Origin: Clostridiaceae bacterium
GTDB lineage: Bacteria > Bacillota > Clostridia > DSM-8532
Direction of reading: 5' to 3'
NCBI GenBank assembly: GCA_012719645.1
Contig: JAAXZX010000043.1
Coordinates: 1-64,000 of the forward strand
Length of the DNA: 64,000 nucleotides
Shown piece after piece: positions 26,611 through 34,151 of the stretch. Each line of letters begins with the position of its first letter. The stretch's first letter is position 1. The notes under the pieces are model-generated. The model was not told the origin of the DNA. It saw only the letters and a program-made list of their open reading frames with translations, and ran no database searches. A program made the position numbers and the translations under genes.

Positions 26611-28374
26611 TTACATGGGCAGCTGCGGCCTGAAGCTCTCAAGCCTTGCGGACCCCTGGGGCTGGATCTCGACGATTATGGGGATGATCATGGGTCTTCT
26701 CTTTATCTTCTTGTAAAGGAATGTACTCAGTTCATCCTTGATGGCATTGCGCATGGACGTCCAGTTGTTTCCTTTCTTGTTCACAGCCTTGACCAGCGCG
26801 TCCCGGGCCAGTATTTTAACCTCTTCCATCAGCTCCTCGGACTCCCTGACGTATACAAAGCCCCTTGAAATGACCTCCAGGTTCGCCATCTGGTTGCCGT
26901 TGGAATCTATGGCAGCCACCACGATTATAAGGCCGTCTTCGGACAGGATCTTCCTGTCCCTAAGGACGGTTTCTCCCACGTCTCCCACACCCAGGCCGTC
27001 CACCAGCACGCTTCCCGACTGGACCGTACCTGTTATTTTCGCGGATCGGGATGTAAGCTCCAGCACTTTCCCGTTCTGCATTATGAATATATTCTTCTCC
27101 TGCATGCCCATGGATTCTGCCAGCTTGGCATGCATCTTCAGGTGCCTGTACTCCCCATGGATGGGCATAAAGAACTTGGGTCTGGTAAGCCTGTGCATGA
27201 GCTTGAGTTCCTCTTGCCTGGCATGTCCCGAAACATGGATGTCGATGAGGTCGTCGTAGACCACCTCCGCGCCCTTCTTGAACAGCTCGTTGATGACATT
27301 GTAGATCATCTTCTCATTGCCGGGAATCGGGCTGGCTGATATGATTACCAGGTCCCCCTCGCTGATTTCCACCTTTTTATGGGTGGAAGCGGCTATGCGT
27401 GAAAGGGCGGACATGGGCTCACCCTGGCTTCCCGTGGTAATGATAACCAGTTCCTCGGGTTTGTATCGCTTGATGCGGTCGATATCGATCAATGTGTCTT
27501 CCGGGAAGTTCAGGTACCCCAGCCTTATGGCAGCGGTGGCCACATTGACCATGCTGCGGCCGCACAGGGCCACCTTCCTTCCATATTTGACAGCCGAGTT
27601 CACCACCTGCTGTATGCGATGGATGTTGGACGAGAATGATGCCACAATGATCCTGGATTTCGCTCCCCTGAAGATGGTGTCGAAGGTATCCCCAACCACT
27701 CGCTCGGACATGGTGTATCCGGGCCTTTCCACATTGGTGCTGTCGGACATCAGCAGCAGTATGCCTTTTTTCCCAAGCTCGGCGATCCTGGCAAGGTCCA
27801 TGGGGTCTCCCTCTATGGGTGTCTGGTCTATCTTGAAATCGCCGGTATGGAAGACAACCCCCACAGGTGTGTCAATAGCCAGCGCCACCGCGTCAGCAAT
27901 GCTGTGGGTGGATCTTATGAACTCCACCTTGAAGGGTCCAAGCTGGATGGTCTGACCCTGCCTGACAATCCTGAGATCCGCCTTTTCGGTCATCTCATGC
28001 TCAAGAAGCTTGTTTTCCACAAGGGCCAGTGTCAGTTCGGTCCCATAGACCGGCACCTTAATGCGGTTCAGTACATATGGCAGGGCGCCGATATGGTCCT
28101 CATGCCCGTGGGTTAAAACGATTCCGCGCACTTTTTCCGCGTTCTTTTCAAGGTATGCAATATCCGGTATAACCAGGTCGATGCCCAGCATCTCGTCCTC
28201 GGGGAATGCCAGGCCGCAATCAACCACGATGATGTTTTCACCGTATTCAAATACCGTCATGTTCTTTCCAATCTCTTCCATCCCTCCAAGGGGGATGACC
28301 TTCAGTTTATTCTTTTTTCTTTCTGTCGCGTTTCTTGTTGTTACGTTTTTCGATGTAACTTTTCCTGTTGTCAC
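26611..28374 (-). CDS. rnj: Ribonuclease J
   Basis: A metallo-beta-lactamase/beta-CASP ribonuclease with endo- and 5'-3' exonuclease activity that matures rRNA and degrades mRNA. The 587-residue chain begins with a short basic tail, then KLKVIPLGGMEEIGKNMTVF, the metal site LTHGHEDHIGALPYVL (about 90), the STHSIADAVALAI and FHTGDFKIDQTPI motifs, the beta-CASP region (SDSTNVERPGYTMSE; GSQGEPMSALSRIA), and the C-terminal HVSGHA and MPIHGEYRHL motifs. I prefer GTG 28374, because GGAGG lies inside the track start region. There is one RNase J gene in the window; whether it is J1 or J2 type cannot be decided. Confidence 0.94.
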   Translation of the reverse strand: MTTGKVTSKNVTTRNATERKKNKLKVIPLGGMEEIGKNMTVFEYGENIIVVDCGLAFPEDEMLGIDLVIPDIAYLEKNAEKVRGIVLTHGHEDHIGALPYVLNRIKVPVYGTELTLALVENKLLEHEMTEKADLRIVRQGQTIQLGPFKVEFIRSTHSIADAVALAIDTPVGVVFHTGDFKIDQTPIEGDPMDLARIAELGKKGILLLMSDSTNVERPGYTMSERVVGDTFDTIFRGAKSRIIVASFSSNIHRIQQVVNSAVKYGRKVALCGRSMVNVATAAIRLGYLNFPEDTLIDIDRIKRYKPEELVIITTGSQGEPMSALSRIAASTHKKVEISEGDLVIISASPIPGNEKMIYNVINELFKKGAEVVYDDLIDIHVSGHARQEELKLMHRLTRPKFFMPIHGEYRHLKMHAKLAESMGMQEKNIFIMQNGKVLELTSRSAKITGTVQSGSVLVDGLGVGDVGETVLRDRKILSEDGLIIVVAAIDSNGNQMANLEVISRGFVYVRESEELMEEVKILARDALVKAVNKKGNNWTSMRNAIKDELSTFLYKKIKRRPMIIPIIVEIQPQGSARLESFRPQLPM

Positions 28375-28511
28375 AAAAACCTCCACAATTTAATTTTCTG
28401 TATTCCTATTAATCCTGATTTTATATCCGCCTTTATTAGTATTGCTCCATCAGCTATAATCTAAGTATATCATCGTCTTTTCGAGCCGGATACATTGATG
28501 GAGAAATATAC

Positions 28512-29729
28512 ATGAAAATTATTCTGCCCGAAAAAATCCGCTCTATAATCTTTATCCTCAACCATGGCGGTTATTCCGCCCACGTCGTGGGAGGATGCCT
28601 CCGTGACATGCTCATGGGCAAGCAGCCCCATGATTGGGATATCACCACCTCCGCCAGGCCGGAACAGGTAAAGAGGCTGTTTGATATCACCCTGGATACC
28701 GGTCTGAAGCATGGCACGGTTACCGTAAATTATATGGGACAGTTATGTGAAATAACCACCTGGCGCACGGATATCAACTATTCAGATCATCGGCATCCTG
28801 AGCAGGTAAAGTTTACCGATTCTCTCAAATCCGACCTTGCCCGAAGGGACTTTACCATAAACGCCATGGCTTTTCATCCTGATGAAGGGATCATAGACCC
28901 TTTTGGCGGCATGGAGGACATCGGCAAAAGGCTCATCCGGCCGGTGGGAGACCCTGTAATTCGCTTCAGCGAAGACGCCCTGCGGATGCTCAGGGCTATC
29001 CGTTTCTCCGCACAACTGGGCTTTGATATAGAAAGCAGGACCTATGACGCAATAAAAAAACTCCACGATGACATCGCATATATAAGCTTTGAAAGGATCC
29101 GGGCCGAACTTGACAAGATCATGTCATCGGATCACCCTGAAAAGCTTGCCCTTGTCTGGGACACACGGCTGTCGGACCATATTTTCCCCGGCATACCTGC
29201 CTTTCCGGAATCATGCATGAAAGCATGCCAGACCTCTCATTCGGCCGGTGATCCGGTATTTATTCTCAGCAGCCTGTTTTACGGGGCATTTGACAGCGAC
29301 AGGGATAAACATGCCGGAACCCTTCTCAGGCGGCTGAAATATGATAACCGCACCATATCAGGAGTTAAGAACATCCTGTATGCCGCGGAGCTTCTGAAAA
29401 CGCCCACCGGGCGGAATACCAGGCTCGCATGCCGCATGTACGGCGTAAAAGCCGCAAAGGAGGCCGCAAATATCATGACGCTGTGCGGAGCCTGGCATAA
29501 TAAGGGTATCCTCGTCATCGACCCCTCTCAGATGGATGAGCCGGAACCGCTTCTCATCTCGGGCGCCGACCTTATAGGGCGGAGTATATGCGAAGGCAGG
29601 GAAACCGGCATCATTCTTTCGTTACTGGATCTGTGCCTTTGTGAAAATCCCCGGCTCAATGATCCCGAAACATTGCTCCTTCTTTCCGAAGGCTTTCACA
29701 GTATGCTCCACCGGTATAATCTGCTGTGA
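28512..29729 (+). CDS. cca: CCA tRNA nucleotidyltransferase
   Basis: A class II nucleotidyltransferase that builds or repairs the CCA end of tRNAs. Visible motifs in 405 residues are VVGGCLRDMLMG (GGxxRD) with HDWDITTSA (catalytic DxD) near 23-45, LARRDFTINAMAF (flexible loop and motif C, about 110), DALRMLRAIRFSAQLGF (EDALRMLRA type motif, about 157) and SFERIRAELDKIM. The C-terminal part is shorter than in enzymes with an HD domain. The encoded CCA on tRNA-Trp here suggests a repair role at least for that tRNA. The start follows TGGAGA. Confidence 0.92.
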   Translation: MKIILPEKIRSIIFILNHGGYSAHVVGGCLRDMLMGKQPHDWDITTSARPEQVKRLFDITLDTGLKHGTVTVNYMGQLCEITTWRTDINYSDHRHPEQVKFTDSLKSDLARRDFTINAMAFHPDEGIIDPFGGMEDIGKRLIRPVGDPVIRFSEDALRMLRAIRFSAQLGFDIESRTYDAIKKLHDDIAYISFERIRAELDKIMSSDHPEKLALVWDTRLSDHIFPGIPAFPESCMKACQTSHSAGDPVFILSSLFYGAFDSDRDKHAGTLLRRLKYDNRTISGVKNILYAAELLKTPTGRNTRLACRMYGVKAAKEAANIMTLCGAWHNKGILVIDPSQMDEPEPLLISGADLIGRSICEGRETGIILSLLDLCLCENPRLNDPETLLLLSEGFHSMLHRYNLL

Positions 29730-29750
29730 TACCAATATTCTGCCCTGCGA

Positions 29751-29781
29751 AAAAGGGATTGACCAATAAAGCCAATCCCCT
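29751..29781 (-). terminator. Terminator of fba
   Basis: On the minus strand AAGGGGATTGGC pairs with GTCAATCCCTT and is followed by TTT. It lies 34 bases downstream of the fba stop and overlaps the region after the convergent cca gene. Confidence 0.75.
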
Positions 29782-29814
29782 TGTCGTCTTATTTGTTCAC
29801 TCCTCTGCGAAGGA

Positions 29815-30744
29815 TCATGCCTTTCCGGCGCAGCCAAGAACATTGATCAGCTTATGCTTCACCAGCTTCTTGATCTCTTCGCGTGCAGGGCCGAGGTACT
29901 TCCTGGGATCAAACTCAGAGGGGCTCTCGGCAAATACCTTGCGGATGGTGGCGGTCATAGCCAGGCGGAGGTCGGAGTCTATGTTGATCTTGCAAACCGC
30001 CATGGAAGCGGCCTTTCTCAGCATATCCTCGGGAACGCCCTTGGCACCGGGCATTTTACCGCCAAACGTGTTGATCTGGTCAACATATTCGGGTATTACC
30101 GATGACGCGCCGTGCAGCACGATGGGGAATCCGGGAAGCCTCTTCTGGACTTCTTCAAGGATATCAAAGCGGAGCTTCGCCTCGCCCTTGAACTTGTATG
30201 CGCCATGGCTGGTCCCGATGGCAATGGCCAGGGAATCAACACCGGTGCGGCTTACAAACTCCTCAACCTCGTCAGGCCTTGTAAATGCGGCATCCTCTTC
30301 GCTGACATTGACGGCATCCTCAATACCGGCAAGCCTGCCCAGTTCGCCCTCAACGGTTATTCCCCTTTCATGGGCATAATCCACGACCTTCTTGGTCAGG
30401 GCGATATTCTCTTCGAAGGGAAGATGGGATCCGTCGATCATGACCGAGGTAAAACCTCCGTCTATGCAGGATTTGCAGAGCTCAAAACTATCACCGTGAT
30501 CCAGGTGTACAGCGATGGGAAGGTCGGTTTCGATAAGGGCAGCCTCAATCAGCTTCATAAGGTAGGTATGCTTCGCATATTTGCGTGCTCCTGCTGAAAC
30601 CTGCAGAATAAGCGGAGCGTTAACCTCCTTGGCTGCTTCGGTGATCCCCTGAACGATCTCCATGTTGTTGACATTGAAGGCACCTATTGCATAACCGCCT
30701 TCATAAGCCTTTTTAAACATCTCGGTAGTGTTAACCAGCGGCAT
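29815..30744 (-). CDS. fba: Class II fructose-1,6-bisphosphate aldolase
   Basis: Splits fructose-1,6-bisphosphate to the two triose phosphates in glycolysis, using zinc. The 309-residue protein starts MPLVNTTEMFKKAYEGGYAI and has class II motifs: VHLDHGDSFELCKSCIDGGF (metal histidine and catalytic aspartate, about 80-100), ERGITVEGELGRLAG and the second metal/phosphate site VLHGASSVIPEYV (about 205). ATG 30744 is chosen because AAGGAGATGACAAA precedes it; the 14 extra track codons run back through the leader and the Rex-like site. Promoter and operator are annotated separately. Confidence 0.96.
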   Translation of the reverse strand: MPLVNTTEMFKKAYEGGYAIGAFNVNNMEIVQGITEAAKEVNAPLILQVSAGARKYAKHTYLMKLIEAALIETDLPIAVHLDHGDSFELCKSCIDGGFTSVMIDGSHLPFEENIALTKKVVDYAHERGITVEGELGRLAGIEDAVNVSEEDAAFTRPDEVEEFVSRTGVDSLAIAIGTSHGAYKFKGEAKLRFDILEEVQKRLPGFPIVLHGASSVIPEYVDQINTFGGKMPGAKGVPEDMLRKAASMAVCKINIDSDLRLAMTATIRKVFAESPSEFDPRKYLGPAREEIKKLVKHKLINVLGCAGKA

Positions 30745-30770
30745 TTTGTCATCTCCTTTGTTATATAAAT

Positions 30771-30788
30771 TTGTGAAAAAATTCACAT
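30771..30788. promoter_or_regulatory. Rex-like operator of fba
   Basis: TTGTGAA (30771-30777), AAAA, TTCACAT (30782-30788). It matches the Rex half-site pair TTGTGAA-N4-TTCACAA at 17 of 18 positions. It lies between the fba promoter and ribosome site. Rex is the NADH/NAD+-sensing repressor of Gram-positive bacteria; its gene is not in this window. Confidence 0.72.
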
Positions 30789-30800
30789 CATGCCATCACT

Positions 30801-30828
30801 ATTTTACCAGAATATCATAACAAATCAA
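30801..30828 (-). promoter_or_regulatory. Promoter of fba
   Basis: Minus strand: TTGATT (30828-30823), 16-base spacer, TAAAAT (30806-30801). The predicted start near 30794 puts the Rex-like site at about +6 to +23. Confidence 0.6.
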
Positions 30829-30840
30829 GACTCTCCGAAC

Positions 30841-31158
30841 CTACAGCTCATCGACAAACTCGGAACTGTACCGGTTCCCGTCCAGGTACCTGATCCTGCA
30901 ATAACGGTCCTGGCTCGCTTTAATATAGAGGATTCCGGTTTTACGAATATCAATGCGTATCCTGTCAAACACATCAGCCTGGATCAGGTTCACGATCTCA
31001 GTGATATAATCAAGGGGATTGTGTTCTGTTTTGGCCTCAATAAGTATAGGTATCCCGCCGTCATTCTCAGGCTGCAGCACTGTAATATGCACGCTTCCGA
31101 TGTCATTCGCCCTGGATGTCGGATACAGGATATCACGCTCGAACATGGCCTGCTTCAT
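30841..31158 (-). CDS. Small conserved-looking protein of unknown function
   Basis: I do not recognise this 105-residue product. It starts MKQAMFERDILYPTSRANDI, with GGAGG nine bases upstream; the track start ten codons earlier lacks such a site. The chain predicts alternating strands (SVHITVLQPENDGGIPILIE) and one amphipathic helix (PLDYITEIVNLIQADVFDRI), ending DRYCRIRYLDGNRYSSEFVD. It is soluble, with no signal or membrane segment. A single compact alpha/beta domain is likely. It is upstream of fba on the same strand, but fba has its own promoter between them. Confidence 0.6.
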   Translation of the reverse strand: MKQAMFERDILYPTSRANDIGSVHITVLQPENDGGIPILIEAKTEHNPLDYITEIVNLIQADVFDRIRIDIRKTGILYIKASQDRYCRIRYLDGNRYSSEFVDEL

Positions 31159-31427
31159 CTGCGTAACCCTCCGGAAAATAACTGCCAAACTTCACTAAAC
31201 AGTTTATACCATAGATGTTCCCGGTTCAAGTAGAATCGGCAGGATTTTATCGGCGCGCAAATGTTGCCGGCTCCATTGAGTCATGTTATTCTAATAGTAG
31301 GCTTGCTTTGCAAGACAGCTTTTATGCGTACAGATCAATTAATGGGGGGCTTGTTCAGTCCGGTATTATTATTTTTAAATATCCGGTCTTTTGTTTACAT
31401 GGGTCAAAACATCAGGTAGGTGCTATT

Positions 31428-32594
31428 ATGAAGTACAGGAATTTCGGAAAATGCGGTTTTCAGGTTTCGGCGCTGGGATTCGGAACCATGCGTTTTCCCA
31501 CAGATGAAAAGGTCAGTGAAAATGTCGGGGACAGGTTCAGCAATAATATAGTCGAGCCCGAGGCCATCCGCATGATCCGTTATGCCATAGATCACGGTGT
31601 GAATTATGTTGATACTGCTTACGGCTACCATGGCGGATTCAGTGAGGTTGTTACCGGTAAGGCATTAAAGGACGGCTACAGGGAAAAAGTGCTCCTGGCC
31701 ACCAAGTCCCCCATATGGTTTATTGAAAAGCCCGAGGATTTTGACAGGCTCCTGGATGAACAGCTTAAAAAACTTCAGACAGATGTTATTGACTGCTACT
31801 TGCTCCACAGCCTTTCCGGTGACCGGTGGCGCGATACCGTCCTGAAGCACGACCTTATCCGTAAGGGTGAAGAGGCGAAGAAAGCGGGAAAGATCAGGTA
31901 TTTCGGGTTCTCCTTCCATGACGGTCCGGCTGCCTTTAAGGAGATTGTGGATTACTATGACAAATGGGATTTCTGCCAGATCCAGTATAACTATATGGAC
32001 ATCAACAACCAGGCCGGCGTCGAAGGCTTGAAATACGCGGCTTCGAAAGGGTTGGCCGTAGTTATAATGGAACCCCTCCTGGGGGGCCGCCTGGCCAATC
32101 CGCCAAAGGATGTGCTTGAAGTCTTCAAATCAAGCGGCAAAAAGGATACTCCCGCTTCCTGGGCCCTTAAATGGTTGTGGGACCAGCCCGAGGTATCTGT
32201 GGTGCTAAGCGGCATGAGCAATATGCAGCAGGTTATGGAGAACATTGAAACGGCAGAAAACTCCGGAATCGGCCTTTTTACAAAAGATGACCATGAAATC
32301 ATCGCAAAGGTCCGCGCCTGCTTCGAGGGAAGGGCAAGCATACCCTGCACCAAATGCAGCTACTGTATGCCTTGTCCCAACAATGTGGACATTCCCGGAA
32401 ACTTTGAACTGTACAACGAGATCGTGATCTATGACGATCCAGGGACACCGCGCAATTCCTATAAGCATTTCTTCGATGAGGATTCCAAGGCATACCATTG
32501 CATCGGCTGCAGGGTCTGCGAGGAAAAATGCCCGCAGCACATCCCCATCAGCGAATGGATGCCTGAAGTCCATGCGGCGTTGTCGGACGAATAA
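31428..32594 (+). CDS. Aldo/keto reductase with C-terminal 4Fe-4S domain
   Basis: A 388-residue oxidoreductase. The N-terminal AKR barrel shows GFGTMRFPTDE, YVDTAYGYHGGFSE (catalytic Asp/Tyr pair), LATKSPIWF and VDCYLLHSL-type strands. The C-terminal part has two cysteine clusters, CTKCSYCMPCPNNVDIPG (about 305) and CIGCRVCEEKCPQHIPI (about 362), which resemble 4Fe-4S sites of the ferredoxin-linked AKR group common in anaerobes. The true start is ATG 31428 with AGGTAGG upstream; the 71 extra track codons are non-coding leader. A terminator follows. The substrate is unknown. Confidence 0.9.
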   Translation: MKYRNFGKCGFQVSALGFGTMRFPTDEKVSENVGDRFSNNIVEPEAIRMIRYAIDHGVNYVDTAYGYHGGFSEVVTGKALKDGYREKVLLATKSPIWFIEKPEDFDRLLDEQLKKLQTDVIDCYLLHSLSGDRWRDTVLKHDLIRKGEEAKKAGKIRYFGFSFHDGPAAFKEIVDYYDKWDFCQIQYNYMDINNQAGVEGLKYAASKGLAVVIMEPLLGGRLANPPKDVLEVFKSSGKKDTPASWALKWLWDQPEVSVVLSGMSNMQQVMENIETAENSGIGLFTKDDHEIIAKVRACFEGRASIPCTKCSYCMPCPNNVDIPGNFELYNEIVIYDDPGTPRNSYKHFFDEDSKAYHCIGCRVCEEKCPQHIPISEWMPEVHAALSDE

Positions 32595-32620
32595 AAACAC
32601 ATAAAACAGCAATATGACAG

Positions 32621-32650
32621 AGGCAGACCACGGGTCTGCCTTTATTTTTG
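32621..32650 (+). terminator. Terminator of the aldo/keto reductase gene
   Basis: AGGCAGACC and GGTCTGCCT form a 9-bp stem with a 3-base loop, followed by TTATTTTT. Confidence 0.85.
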
Positions 32651-32667
32651 CTTTTGGAAGCATGGGG

Positions 32668-32696
32668 TTGACAAATCCTGCATATTATTTTAATAT
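32668..32696 (+). promoter_or_regulatory. Promoter of the SPFH-RHH operon
   Basis: TTGACA (32668-32673), 17-base spacer, TAATAT (32691-32696). The -10 box lies inside the palindrome annotated at 32688-32712. Confidence 0.75.
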
Positions 32697-32712
32697 CATA
32701 TTGATATCAAAA
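32688..32712. promoter_or_regulatory. 25-bp palindromic operator over the SPFH-RHH promoter
   Basis: The arms are TTTTAATATCA (32688-32698) and TGATATCAAAA (32702-32712), separated by TAT. Ten of the eleven arm positions are complementary. It covers the -10 box, so a bound protein would block RNA polymerase. The ribbon-helix-helix protein encoded at the end of the same unit is the natural candidate ligand (inference). Confidence 0.65.
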
Positions 32713-32746
32713 TGATAGATTACCTTTTGAAAGGGGGATAACGGTT

Positions 32747-33805
32747 TTGGTGAAAATGAATAACACAGAGCAAAAACAGATGATCTATGAGGAAATACCG
32801 GCAAAGCACAAAAGCGGAATGGTCATGCTCGTACTGAATATCCTTCTTATGATTGTATCCGTTGTGATAATCATCTGGGGCGCCTTCATCCTTGGCAGAA
32901 AGGGCCCGCCGGCCCTGGGCGCCGTGATGTTGACGGCAGGCACCCTGTATTCCTGCGTAGCAGGACCCATCCTGTTCGCCGGACTCAAGGTGCTAAAGCC
33001 CAATGAGGCGTATGTCCTGACCCTGTTCGGAAACTACTACGGTACGCTCAGAGGCCCGGGATTCTTCTTTGTAAACCCGTTTACCACAGCCTTCAACCCA
33101 TCAACACCAGCTACTTCCACCGGCAAGCTGGGGGCGGCTGATAACGTGACTCCCATTGCAAAAGCAACCCTGGGGGACGCAGCGATCGCCTTGAATGCCT
33201 ACAAACCCGGAAGGAAGAAGATATCCCTGAAAGCCATGACGCTGAGCAATGATAAGCAGAAAATCAACGATCAACTGGGAAATCCTATCATTATCAGCAT
33301 CGTGGTGATATGGAGGGTTGTGAATACCGCAAAGGCGGTCTTTAATGTGGACAACTATACCGAGTACCTGTCCATCCAGGCCGATGCTGCCCTGCGCAAC
33401 ATAGTCAGGCTTTACCCCTACGACATCTCCCTGGAAGACAATAACGAGAAATCACTCCGCGGAAGCAGCCAGGAGGTAGCCGACAGGATCAAGGACGAAC
33501 TGCAGTCAAAGGTGGATATTGCCGGCCTTGAGATCCTGGAGGCTCGAATCACGCATCTGGCCTATGCCCCCGAGATCGCAGCAGCCATGCTCCAGCGCCA
33601 GCAGGCAACGGCCATCATCGACGCAAGGCAGATGATCGTGGAAGGCGCTGTCGGGATGGTGGAAATGGCCCTCTCCAAGCTGAGCGAGAACAATGTTGTC
33701 CATCTGGATGAGGAACGAAAGGCGGCGATGGTAAGCAACCTTTTAGTCGTGCTCTGCGGAAACCGTGACGCACAGCCCGTTGTAAACAGCGGATCATTGT
33801 ATTGA
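32747..33805 (+). CDS. SPFH-domain (slipin/flotillin-like) membrane protein
   Basis: A 352-residue protein. Two N-terminal membrane helices (about 20-75, [20 protein letters not shown] and [20 protein letters not shown]) are followed by an SPFH/Band 7 domain starting [20 protein letters not shown]. It continues through [20 protein letters not shown] and [20 protein letters not shown] helical part ([40 protein letters not shown]) closes it. SPFH proteins oligomerise into membrane scaffolds. TTG (or the adjacent GTG) is the start after AAGGGGG. It is followed 34 bases later by a ribbon-helix-helix regulator gene, with no terminator between. Confidence 0.88.
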   Translation: MVKMNNTEQKQMIYEEIPAKHKSGMVMLVLNILLMIVSVVIIIWGAFILGRKGPPALGAVMLTAGTLYSCVAGPILFAGLKVLKPNEAYVLTLFGNYYGTLRGPGFFFVNPFTTAFNPSTPATSTGKLGAADNVTPIAKATLGDAAIALNAYKPGRKKISLKAMTLSNDKQKINDQLGNPIIISIVVIWRVVNTAKAVFNVDNYTEYLSIQADAALRNIVRLYPYDISLEDNNEKSLRGSSQEVADRIKDELQSKVDIAGLEILEARITHLAYAPEIAAAMLQRQQATAIIDARQMIVEGAVGMVEMALSKLSENNVVHLDEERKAAMVSNLLVVLCGNRDAQPVVNSGSLY

Positions 33806-33839
33806 CGATGGTTATTCTGTCTGAAAGGATTGGTGAGCA

Positions 33840-34052
33840 TTGGAGGAAAAGGATACCAAAAAGAAACAGTTGCTGCTCCGGCTGTCACCGTCCCTGTGGA
33901 ATGAGCTTGCGGCCTGGGCCGCGGATGAATTCAGATCCATTAACGGGCAAATAGAATACCTGCTGAACGAATGCGTCAAACAGCGCAGAAGATCCAGGGA
34001 AAAGGCCAGGGAAGAGAATCCTGACGGGGGGTCCGGCTTCGATATCCAATAA
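33840..34052 (+). CDS. Arc-type ribbon-helix-helix DNA-binding protein
   Basis: A 70-residue protein with the RHH pattern: the strand [20 protein letters not shown], then helix [20 protein letters not shown], and a basic tail ([13 protein letters not shown]). The strand residues at alternate positions and the SxxxQIEYLL helix are typical of Arc/MetJ-like dimers that bind palindromes. TTG start after GAAAGGATTGGTGAGCA. It is second in the unit after the SPFH gene. It probably represses its own operon through the palindrome at 32688-32712 (inference). It could also be an antitoxin-like protein, but no toxin gene is adjacent. Confidence 0.78.
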   Translation: MEEKDTKKKQLLLRLSPSLWNELAAWAADEFRSINGQIEYLLNECVKQRRRSREKAREENPDGGSGFDIQ

Positions 34053-34078
34053 ACACACCGGTGTTATTCCGTATACGC

Positions 34079-34107
34079 AAAACAGACTGCCTCTTCGGCA
34101 GTCTGTT
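34079..34107. terminator. Bidirectional terminator
   Basis: AAACAGACTGCC and GGCAGTCTGTTT form a 12-bp stem with a short TCTTC loop. T-runs follow on both strands. It sits between the convergent RHH and SLH genes. Confidence 0.85.
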
Positions 34108-34151
34108 TGCACAGATATACTAGTTTGGGGTGACAATCTGGTACGAATGAT

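Noticed and set aside
33840-34052. Antitoxin of a toxin-antitoxin pair
   Set aside because: The RHH fold fits, but no small toxin-like gene is adjacent; the only linked gene is the 352-residue SPFH protein.
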